Shown piece by piece: positions 6,722 to 13,542 of a stretch of DNA of 17,892 nt. This DNA comes from Alphaproteobacteria bacterium. GTDB lineage: Bacteria; Pseudomonadota; Alphaproteobacteria; UBA2136; UBA6156. The DNA lies in assembly GCA_027489415.1 (NCBI GenBank), contig JAIXZU010000003.1, positions 1-17,892 of the forward strand, read 5' to 3'. A program made the position numbers and the translations under genes. Within the stretch, counting starts at the first letter, position 1. Every line of letters begins with the position of its first letter. The notes under the pieces are model-generated. The model searched no databases and was not told the DNA's origin. It saw only the letters and a program-made list of their open reading frames with translations.

Positions 6722-8395
6722 CTAAATCCGGGCAATCTGCCAGTCCATTCGGTAGGCCTCATCACGCAGTTTACCATGAATAATCAGCTGCCGCGTCGGC
6801 ACCATCTTCCCGAACTGCGGCGCATAGCGGCTGTCCTTCACATCCAGCCGTCCCCCGCCCACGGTGAAACTCAGGCGCACGCCCGCCGCCGTTTCCAGCT
6901 CCGCATGGGTATCGCTCAACAACCGCACCTGAACGTCCGGATGCAGATGAAAATGCGCTTTCGCCCGCACCCGCCCGCCACGGCCCAGCGTCATCTCATC
7001 CTCACCGCGCACCCGGCTACCGTCTCCCGCCAGAATCATCTTCCGCCGGTGCACCGCGCGGTGGTTGGCATAGCCGTCATGGTGGCCTTCCACCCACATA
7101 TCGCCACCGGGCAGGCTGGCCACCCCGCCCATGAAATTCATCTCCACCCGCCGTGGCCGCCGTCCCACCCGGAATCCCCCCCACACCTCGGCACTGTCGC
7201 TTCCCTCCAGGCTCACGGTACTGTGCGCCGCCGTCCCCCGGAAAACGTTTCTCAGCGCGTGCTGGTAGCCATAGGTGCCACCATTCACCACCACCCTCTC
7301 CCGCCCGACACTCAACTCAAAACTCAACATATCCGCATGGCCATGCCCCGGGTTCTCATCCGGCCCCACCTTACCCGCATCGAACATCACCAGCATCCCG
7401 CCGCGCTCAAGGCGCGCATAACCGGCATCAGCCAGCACTTCGGGGGTATCACCAGCCCCACTCAGGCGCAGCAACTGCGCCACATAGCTGGCGTCCAGCT
7501 CGGCGGAATCATTAAACAGTCCAAGCTTGCCATCGCCATGCACAAATAACCCAAGTGCCGTGCCCAGCCGCCGCACCGCCTCGTCAATCAACTTGGGCGC
7601 TCCACCGGTTTTGCGCAGAACTCCCCGTACTTCCAGCAAATCACGCAGCACTTGCGCCGCATACATCGGGGTCAGCTCATAGTGCATGCCATCGGGCAGG
7701 ATCTGCCCCTGCAGCTCATGCAGCAACTCAGCCATCGCCGGTGCGTACATCTCACTGCGCTCCAGCGCCAGTCCGGCGTAAATCAGCGCTTTCAGGTTTT
7801 TCAGCAGGTGGTTGCCGCCAAGGTCGCGCTCAGGGTTGTCAGCAAGGTAAACGGCCTGCCGTACTATACTCTCATAAAACGCATGCTTGAAATCCTCATC
7901 CGCACCTTCCAGCAGCCATTCGCCGTAAGTCAACCACGCCACCAGCCGCAGGCTGGTCGGGTACGGGTGCCATACGGTGGGGTGGTAGCTCCCGAAGTGG
8001 AGGAGCCAGTCAGCCACCAACTGCTGGGCTACCGCGCGCTGTCCGGCGGCCCGCAGGTCAGCCAGCCATTCGTGGTAATGCAAGTGGAAGGTCCATAGCG
8101 CACTCGCCTGCTGCGGCAACCAACTGCGGGGTGGGGTTTCCAGTACAATCGGCAGTCCGGCGAAACTGAAGGTCCCCTTGGCAATCTCGGCACCCGCCAG
8201 TGGGTCTCCGGCAATCAGTTCAACCCCAATCCACCGCGGTTCATGGACAAGGTCCTCCGCCAACCCCCCAAGGCTATAGAGGGGGGACATATAATACAAC
8301 CGCTTCCCACGGGAAAACACCCGGTAAGCCAGCGCTCTGGCCGGAACATACTGCAAAGTCCGACAAAGCCGGAGCACGCGACGAAGCTGATTCAT
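6722..8395 (-). CDS. Heparinase II/III-family protein
   Basis: A 557-residue protein with the layout of bacterial heparinase II/III-like proteins. The N-terminal alpha/alpha-toroid part has the family hallmarks WTFHLHYHEWL (about 101-111), HPYPTSLRLVAW (143-154), GGNHLLKNLKAL (193-204) and GMHYELTPMY (236-245). The C-terminal beta part has the core NPGHGHADMLSFEL (348-361), where the conserved His and Asp lie, then VNGGTYGY and RGTAAHSTV. Characterised members cleave uronic-acid-containing polysaccharides by beta-elimination, but many homologues in alphaproteobacteria sit in polysaccharide loci with no known substrate. No signal peptide is visible, so a cytoplasmic location is possible. WecB, a nucleotide-sugar enzyme, lies about 5 kb away. 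The ATG at 8395 follows GGGGG very closely, so the start is only moderately certain. No intrinsic terminator was found after the gene. Confidence 0.88.
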   Translation of the reverse strand: MNQLRRVLRLCRTLQYVPARALAYRVFSRGKRLYYMSPLYSLGGLAEDLVHEPRWIGVELIAGDPLAGAEIAKGTFSFAGLPIVLETPPRSWLPQQASALWTFHLHYHEWLADLRAAGQRAVAQQLVADWLLHFGSYHPTVWHPYPTSLRLVAWLTYGEWLLEGADEDFKHAFYESIVRQAVYLADNPERDLGGNHLLKNLKALIYAGLALERSEMYAPAMAELLHELQGQILPDGMHYELTPMYAAQVLRDLLEVRGVLRKTGGAPKLIDEAVRRLGTALGLFVHGDGKLGLFNDSAELDASYVAQLLRLSGAGDTPEVLADAGYARLERGGMLVMFDAGKVGPDENPGHGHADMLSFELSVGRERVVVNGGTYGYQHALRNVFRGTAAHSTVSLEGSDSAEVWGGFRVGRRPRRVEMNFMGGVASLPGGDMWVEGHHDGYANHRAVHRRKMILAGDGSRVRGEDEMTLGRGGRVRAKAHFHLHPDVQVRLLSDTHAELETAAGVRLSFTVGGGRLDVKDSRYAPQFGKMVPTRQLIIHGKLRDEAYRMDWQIARI

Positions 8396-8445
8396 ACCCC
8401 CAAGTTACTCTATTTTGCCGCCGCGCACCACTCGCTCGCGCCACC

Positions 8446-8467
8446 AAAAAGCGGCCCACAAGCCGCT
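8446..8467 (-). terminator. Intrinsic terminator of the chemoreceptor gene
   Basis: On the minus strand AGCGGC and GCCGCT pair around a 6-base loop and are followed by five T. It lies about 40 bp after the stop of the chemoreceptor gene. Confidence 0.8.
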
Positions 8468-8506
8468 CTTTGGTCAGTCGAGGCACGGGCCGCCCGCAGC
8501 GACAGC

Positions 8507-10552
8507 CTAGGACTTGATTCCCATGGACTTCAGCGCCGTCTGTAACTGCACCTTCATCTCACCCAGCGCCCCTTGAACTTCCCCAACCGCGAGGTTCACC
8601 TGATCAGCAGCAACACCGGTATCGTTGGCGGCCTGCTCAATGCCATTCATGTTGTCGTCAACCTGCTGCACACGCTCGGCGGCGTCATTCACACTGTTGG
8701 CAATCTGCTTGGCCACACCGCTCTGCTCTTCCACAGCGGCACTCACCGCGGTGGCATTATCACGGATACGGTGAATCGCATCGACAACCGCCTTCAACGC
8801 CGCCGTACTCTGGCGCGTCACTTCCTGGATTTCATGAATCTGCGCACCAATATCCACGGTCGCCTGCGTCGTATGGCTGGCCAGCTTCTTCACTTCATCA
8901 GCCACCACCGCAAAGCCACGTCCGGCGTCACCGGCACGCGCCGCTTCAATCGCCGCGTTCAGGGCCAGCAGGTTGGTTTGGGCGGCAAGGTCGTTAATCA
9001 GCCCCACCACTTCGGTAATCCGCACACTGGCTTCGCCCAGCTTATGCACCACCTCGTCGGTCAAGCGTGCTTTGCTCACTGCGTCATCCACCAGCACGTT
9101 GGTCTCGTAAATACTCTGGGAAATGTCATGAATCGACGTATTCAGCTCTTCCACAGCACTCCGTACGCTACCAACATAGCCGGCGGCTTCATTGGAGTTC
9201 TTGCGCACCATCGCGCTCTGCGCGCTTGTCTCCTCGCTGGCCGCGATCATCGAGGCCACCGCATCACCCACCATGCCGGTACTGCGGCCCACACGCTCGG
9301 TGCTGCCATTGAACTCACGGCCCAGCTTGATAACCGGCGAACTCAGCACACCACCGTAATAGAACCCGATCAGCATGGTCAGGAGGAATACGAACAATAC
9401 CCCTACAGCCACACCAATCACTTCGGTCCACAGTACTTGATAAATCGCGCCCATTTCACTCCGGATGACAATCGCCCATTCCAGCCCGTCAATTTTCAGC
9501 TGGCGGTAAGTAGCCAGTACCGGAACACCACGGCTATTCGTAAAGTAGGCATGTTCACTTTTCTCCACAAAGAAGCTCGGCACCATCTCCATCGCCTGCC
9601 CCTTCAGCTGGCGCATCAGGTCATCCCCCTCAACCGTTCGCATATCGTTCCGGATACGCCCGTCACGGGCTACAAAGTAGCCGTCAACGTTGTCGCCATA
9701 GAGGCTCAGGGTTTCAAACAGACTGTTGATTTTCGCAACCGGCATCTGCAGCGCAAAAGCACCGATCGTTTTACCATTTTCAATCAGCGGGATTGCCATG
9801 AAAGCAGCACCGGCATTGTAGCTCGGCATGTAACGCTCAAAGTCGGAGACAAACACCTTGTCAGGGTCATTACTCGCCATCGCCTCGCGCAGCACCTTGC
9901 TCAGGTTGGAATCCTTCAGCGCGCCTTCCGCCACATTGCTCATAAAGTCGATTTCCTTGAAGTCGGTATAAACAATCTGGTTGGTGCGGGCATCGGCCAG
10001 GAACACGTCATAGAACCCGAACTCATCGACAAATTTCCGGAACATCCCATGGTACTTGGCATGCACGCGGTTGTACTCAAGGTCACCGGGCGCAACATCC
10101 ATCTTCTGCTTTTCACCAATTTTCTCGGGGTTGCCAGAAATATAAAGGCTTTGCAGCGCAACCGCTTTGGCATCGGTCGGCATCCACGTATCCACATCGG
10201 TGGGAACGGTGCCGGAGGTGTTCTGCTGCTGGTACACATAGCGTTCACGCAGCAGGGCCGTATCCACTGGCACTTTACTGGGGTCAAGGCTGTCCACAGC
10301 CGCGGTAAACTCCTTCAAAGCATCCACCACCGCATGGTTATGGCCCATGGTCCGCACTTGGCGGGTAATAATCCCGAAATAATCCTCAGTCCGCGCCCCG
10401 ATATCCGCAAGGCTCACCTCAAGCTCTTGCTCGATCTGCTCATGAATATTCCCGTAAGTCTTCCACAGGGTGACACCGGCCTGCACCAACATCGGAACGG
10501 TTCCGACAACCAGAAGCGCGGCAATAATTTTTTGCTTGAACGAGAGCTGCAT
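8507..10552 (-). CDS. Methyl-accepting chemotaxis protein with periplasmic Cache-type sensor
   Basis: A 681-residue transmembrane chemoreceptor that would couple a periplasmic stimulus to CheA/CheW. The first membrane helix spans about 8-30 (IIAALLVVGTVPMLVQAGV). The sensor, about 40-365, has a double-Cache layout: DEFGFYDVFLADARTNQIVY and FKEIDF in the membrane-distal part, then IPLIENGKTIGAFALQMP and a second module ending LEWAIVIRSE. The second membrane helix is about 378-400. The cytoplasmic signalling domain has the hallmark hairpin tip (AAQTNLLALNAAIEAARAG, then GRGFAVVADEVKKLA) at about 523-558. Between helix and signalling domain there is only a vestige of HAMP (SSPVIKLGREF). No CheR-binding pentapeptide is present at the C-terminus. 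A TTG five codons upstream (10567) is the alternative start, and neither start has a clear ribosome binding site. The ligand cannot be told from sequence. Confidence 0.95.
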   Translation of the reverse strand: MQLSFKQKIIAALLVVGTVPMLVQAGVTLWKTYGNIHEQIEQELEVSLADIGARTEDYFGIITRQVRTMGHNHAVVDALKEFTAAVDSLDPSKVPVDTALLRERYVYQQQNTSGTVPTDVDTWMPTDAKAVALQSLYISGNPEKIGEKQKMDVAPGDLEYNRVHAKYHGMFRKFVDEFGFYDVFLADARTNQIVYTDFKEIDFMSNVAEGALKDSNLSKVLREAMASNDPDKVFVSDFERYMPSYNAGAAFMAIPLIENGKTIGAFALQMPVAKINSLFETLSLYGDNVDGYFVARDGRIRNDMRTVEGDDLMRQLKGQAMEMVPSFFVEKSEHAYFTNSRGVPVLATYRQLKIDGLEWAIVIRSEMGAIYQVLWTEVIGVAVGVLFVFLLTMLIGFYYGGVLSSPVIKLGREFNGSTERVGRSTGMVGDAVASMIAASEETSAQSAMVRKNSNEAAGYVGSVRSAVEELNTSIHDISQSIYETNVLVDDAVSKARLTDEVVHKLGEASVRITEVVGLINDLAAQTNLLALNAAIEAARAGDAGRGFAVVADEVKKLASHTTQATVDIGAQIHEIQEVTRQSTAALKAVVDAIHRIRDNATAVSAAVEEQSGVAKQIANSVNDAAERVQQVDDNMNGIEQAANDTGVAADQVNLAVGEVQGALGEMKVQLQTALKSMGIKS

Positions 10553-10663
10553 GACGATATTTTTCAATTATTATTCATCATACATTAGCACAACGTACCG
10601 ATACGGCACTAATATATTGATACGCAAGCACACTCGGCACCATCCCCCTGTGGCATAGAAAAC

Positions 10664-10688
10664 AAAAAACGACGCCGCAGCGTCGTTT
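10664..10688 (-). terminator. Intrinsic terminator of the surface lipoprotein gene
   Basis: On the minus strand AAACGACGC and GCGTCGTTT form a 9-bp stem with a TGCG loop and a C-G closing pair, followed by TTTTTTG. It begins 18 bp after the stop codon. The tetraloop is identical to that of the gyrB terminator. Confidence 0.9.
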
Positions 10689-10705
10689 ATCGGACGTACC
10701 AACAG

Positions 10706-11182
10706 TTAGTTGATGATCTTCCAGCTGCCATCAGGCTGCTTGCAGGCCTTGCCGTAGGCGCGCTCGGTCTTGCCACCAATGGTCACGGTCTGCTGGTACT
10801 CACGGCAGGCGTTCCCGCTGCTGTCGCGGCCTTCGTTCACCGGCGTAATCGTCCCCTGGTTACCGGACTGCGGGTTGTTCCACACAATCTGCTGGCCAAC
10901 CGGCGCAGCAGCGGCACGGTTTGCAGCAGTCTCATAGTAACCACGGTCTTGGGCGGTCATGCCTTGGGCCACTTTGTTACCAACCCAAGCACCGGCCAGG
11001 GCACCCACCACAGCCGCCACGGTCTGGCCGCTACCGCCACCGAACTGGCTACCAATCACCGCACCGCTGACCGCACCAATACCGGTCCCGAGGTCCGTAC
11101 CGCTAAAGCCAGGGCCTTCGCTACACGCAGTCAGCGCTACGCTGGAAATCACGGCAGCCATTACAAATTTTTTGCTCATCAT
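10706..11182 (-). CDS. Glycine-zipper surface lipoprotein (RT0821/Lpp0805, 17 kDa antigen type)
   Basis: A 158-residue lipoprotein. The signal peptide ends in the lipobox LTAC (Cys20). Residues about 29-75 form a glycine-zipper 2TM domain (GTGIGAVSGAVIGSQFGG and VVGALAGAWVGNKVAQGM), which inserts into membranes as two packed helices. After the linker TAQDRGYYETAANRA, the C-terminal domain contains CREYQQTVTIGGKTERAYGKAC, the conserved pattern of the RT0821/Lpp0805 surface protein group, with Cys133 and Cys150 likely to be disulfide-bonded. Family members are outer-membrane lipoproteins common in alphaproteobacteria; their exact role is unknown, with envelope integrity the usual inference. AAGGA lies 9 bp before the first ATG, and a second ATG follows directly. 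The LolA-like carrier at the right edge of the window belongs to the system that would deliver such a lipoprotein to the outer membrane. Confidence 0.9.
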   Translation of the reverse strand: MMSKKFVMAAVISSVALTACSEGPGFSGTDLGTGIGAVSGAVIGSQFGGGSGQTVAAVVGALAGAWVGNKVAQGMTAQDRGYYETAANRAAAAPVGQQIVWNNPQSGNQGTITPVNEGRDSSGNACREYQQTVTIGGKTERAYGKACKQPDGSWKIIN

Positions 11183-11232
11183 GTCAGAGGTTCCTTTTAT
11201 GTTGGATTGACGGCCTACGCAGTCGTGGGCCT

Positions 11233-11261
11233 ATCCCACACCAACCGCTTCGCTCTGTCAA
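11233..11261 (-). promoter_or_regulatory. Candidate promoter of the surface lipoprotein gene
   Basis: On the minus strand a perfect TTGACA (11256-11261) is followed after 17 bp by TGGGAT, a poor -10 element (3 of 6). It would give a leader of about 44 nt. The strong -35 makes it a reasonable candidate, but the -10 could be shifted. Confidence 0.35.
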
Positions 11262-11276
11262 TGAACGGCTTAACGG

Positions 11277-11296
11277 AAAAAAGGTTCCGAACCCTT
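11277..11296 (-). terminator. Intrinsic terminator of the fibre-like protein gene
   Basis: On the minus strand AAGGGTT and AACCTTT form a 7-bp stem including one G-U pair around a CGG loop, with a run of T at its end. It lies about 31 bp after the stop codon. Confidence 0.6.
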
Positions 11297-11327
11297 CGGT
11301 CAGTCACCTGTAAGACAACATCAGAAG

Positions 11328-13340
11328 TTAGCGGCAGAACTGCATGCGGATATCCCCCGCACCCGCATCAATGACACGCATCTGCCCGCGGGAGGCCCCG
11401 TTGCAGGTCTCAGCCCCGGTCCCTGCCACCTGTACCGTTCCCGCAACCGCAAGGTTCTTACCACCCGCATTCCACACAATATCACTGGTACCGGACACAA
11501 ACCCCGTGACCGGATCCTTAAACTGCACACTGCCGGACACTCCAACCCCCGCAAGGTTCCCCGCACTGATATTCGTCAACTGGCTCCCGTCACCCACAAA
11601 GGCTGTCGCGGTCACAGTACCGGTGGCATTCACCCCACCGTTCAGGAAGCTCACACCGTCAATCGTCTGCGTGCCGCTCACATAAAAGTTACCGGTCACG
11701 CGCAGGTTGGTGAAGCGCCCCTCAGCCGCGTTGGTTAACCCGATCGTCGTGCCATTCAACACCCCGCCGGTAATGCTCACGTTGTTGCTGTTCTGGTATG
11801 CCATATCGCCCAGCCCAAGCGCCGTCGTGCCGCTCACACAGTCAAATCCGGAAGTTGCCGTATTCCAGCTCAATACGTCACCCACGCCACACTGTTGCGG
11901 GGCACCGCGGTCACACACCACGTCGGTTCCATTGAAATAACACCAGTCCCCATTGTTAAGGGTGCCGGAAAGCTTGTCATGCACCGCCACCCACTTGCTG
12001 GTCGCGCTGTCATAGCGCAGGAAGTCGTTGTTGGCGGGGTTCAGGTTGGTGCTGGGTCCGGTGCGCACGTCGCCCAGTTCCACCAGGTCAATGGGGTCGG
12101 AGGCTCCCCCCGCATCGTCACTACAGGTCAGCGTTGTCCCGTCAGTAGTCAGCACCTGTCCGGTGCCACAGGTCGGCAGGGCGTTCTGGGCGAAGTCTTG
12201 CACGGTCCCGGGCACCCAGCGGCCGCTGGTCAAATCGTATTTCACAAACTGTCCATCCGTCACGCCGGTCACATTGACATCACTCAGTCCGGCAAAGGTC
12301 AAAGGCGCTCCGCTGCCACCGGCATCCGCCACACACTGCAGCGTGCCGCCAAGGTAGCTCAAGACCTCACCGGCGGCACATCCGGTCAGATTCGTCTTCG
12401 CCCAGTCCGGCACGGTGGGGTCAACTTCAGTGCCAGCCACCCATTCGGTACCATTGTATCTGAGGACCGTTCCGCTCGTTTGCGCGGCCGTGCTCACATC
12501 GCTCAAGTCATTCAGCGCAATCACTTCCCCCAGGGTGGCCGTCGCCGTGTCACACTTCAATACAACCTTACCGGACTCCGTCACCGCACGCAGTAACTCA
12601 CCCGTTCCACAAGCCGCCAGCGTGTAACCGGGAATATCCGTCCGCGCGAAATCCGCCGTGAACGGGTCGGCTTCCTGCGTAATACCGGTGCTGTCCACGC
12701 GGCAGCTCAAGCTGCCGTTGGTCATGGTCAGGGTCTCGTTAATCGAACAGTTCGGCAAACTCGGGTTGGTATCGGTGCGGGCAAAGCCATGCACTTTCGG
12801 GTCGGTTTCGGCGGTCAGGCCCTTCTGGTCGGTCACACAGCTCAACTGGCCACTGCCGTTGACACTCAAAAACTGCTCGCTGCCACAGTTTGGCAGCGGC
12901 GCCTTGGCAAAGGCCTGCACGGTCGGGTCGGTTTCGTTGCTTACAAATCCGCTCTGTACACAGGCAAACTCGCCGCCTTGTACACCAATAATGCTTGTCC
13001 CCGTACAGGTCGGCAGGCTTTTCTTGGCGAAGGACTGCACCGTCGGGTCGGTTTCGCGCTCACACACCCAGTTGGTGCCGGTGTAGCGCAGTTTATCGCC
13101 CGCGTCGGGGCAGCTGCCCAGCTCGGCTTTGGCGTGGGGCTTAACTTTGGCCATTTCCTCGTTCAGAACGTCCACATCACCCTCAACCTTGGAAAGGCGG
13201 GCATTGGTCTTGGCATTCTGCAAACCGCGGCCGCCACTCTGGGTATAGAACTGCTCCTGCGCGGAAACAGCCACCGGCACCCACAGCAGGGCTAGCGCCA
13301 CCAAGGCGCACAGCGACGGGTAAAAGCCATTCTTGTTCAT
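11328..13340 (-). CDS. Secreted fibre-like repeat protein with paired cysteines (putative adhesin)
   Basis: A 670-residue exported protein with no family I can name as a whole. A signal peptide (NKNGFYPSLCALVALALLWV...VSA) is probably cut after Ala27. A heptad-patterned stretch at about 44-68 (ARLSKVEGDVDVLNEEMAKV) suggests a short, possibly trimeric, coiled coil. Residues 77-505 are degenerate repeats of the form (E/A)TDPxVxxFAxxxLPxC plus a 15-19-residue loop closed by a second Cys. Interleaved are LSDVxxxxxTxGxxLxYxxxxWVxG units typical of phage tail fibres (about 278-304, 352-378, 422-453). Residues about 548-592 contain GNFYVSGTQTIDGVSFLNGG and TATAFVGDGSQLTNIS, another motif of tail-fibre and trimeric-adhesin shafts. 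It ends with a small Cys-bounded motif (ETC...MQFC). There is no S74 chaperone, autotransporter barrel or LPXTG anchor. ATG at 13340 with AAAAGA upstream is preferred over GTG at 13346. A surface fibre role is inference. Confidence 0.8.
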   Translation of the reverse strand: MNKNGFYPSLCALVALALLWVPVAVSAQEQFYTQSGGRGLQNAKTNARLSKVEGDVDVLNEEMAKVKPHAKAELGSCPDAGDKLRYTGTNWVCERETDPTVQSFAKKSLPTCTGTSIIGVQGGEFACVQSGFVSNETDPTVQAFAKAPLPNCGSEQFLSVNGSGQLSCVTDQKGLTAETDPKVHGFARTDTNPSLPNCSINETLTMTNGSLSCRVDSTGITQEADPFTADFARTDIPGYTLAACGTGELLRAVTESGKVVLKCDTATATLGEVIALNDLSDVSTAAQTSGTVLRYNGTEWVAGTEVDPTVPDWAKTNLTGCAAGEVLSYLGGTLQCVADAGGSGAPLTFAGLSDVNVTGVTDGQFVKYDLTSGRWVPGTVQDFAQNALPTCGTGQVLTTDGTTLTCSDDAGGASDPIDLVELGDVRTGPSTNLNPANNDFLRYDSATSKWVAVHDKLSGTLNNGDWCYFNGTDVVCDRGAPQQCGVGDVLSWNTATSGFDCVSGTTALGLGDMAYQNSNNVSITGGVLNGTTIGLTNAAEGRFTNLRVTGNFYVSGTQTIDGVSFLNGGVNATGTVTATAFVGDGSQLTNISAGNLAGVGVSGSVQFKDPVTGFVSGTSDIVWNAGGKNLAVAGTVQVAGTGAETCNGASRGQMRVIDAGAGDIRMQFCR

Positions 13341-13346
13341 AATCAC

Positions 13347-13542
13347 ATTCTTTTAGGCCCGGGAAGGAGCCAAACCTGACACCGGCACGGTGCCGACGCT
13401 CCCCGCATCCTCGCAAACCCCGCGCCCTCCCACAATCTTTCAAGGCTTTTCAGTCTCAAACCGCCCTACCCGCTATGGCTCCACCGCCACAAAGCGCGGC
13501 ATTTCACTTGCCCTCGGCAGCGTGGGGGGGTATCTAACGGCC
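13347..13542. promoter_or_regulatory. Divergent control region between the fibre-like gene and wecB
   Basis: These roughly 196 bp separate two outward-facing genes and must hold both start regions. A perfect palindrome with one central base, CGGCAC-G-GTGCCG, lies at 13383-13395, close to the fibre-like gene. A possible wecB promoter lies at 13508-13536. The plus-strand frame stays open upstream of the chosen wecB start, but that part does not resemble the WecB family. Confidence 0.4.
13508..13536 (+). promoter_or_regulatory. Weak candidate promoter of wecB with G7 spacer tract
   Basis: TTGCCC and TATCTA are separated by 17 bp, the last seven of which are G (13524-13530). The -10 ends 6 bp before the ATG at 13543, so the message would start at or very near the A of the start codon. 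Both hexamers are imperfect (4 of 6 and 3 of 6). Alternatively the G tract is an overlong ribosome binding site, 12 bp from the ATG. Confidence 0.25.

Noticed and set aside
497..8505. Shared 10-mer CGCAGCGACA in the 3' regions of gyrB and the chemoreceptor gene
   Set aside because: It is too short and GC-rich to be significant on two copies alone, and the surrounding sequences differ.
8573..10588. Long plus-strand open frame opposite the chemoreceptor gene (671 codons)
   Set aside because: The minus-strand frame has unmistakable chemoreceptor motifs; the antisense translation is His/Arg/Gln-rich without recognisable domains.
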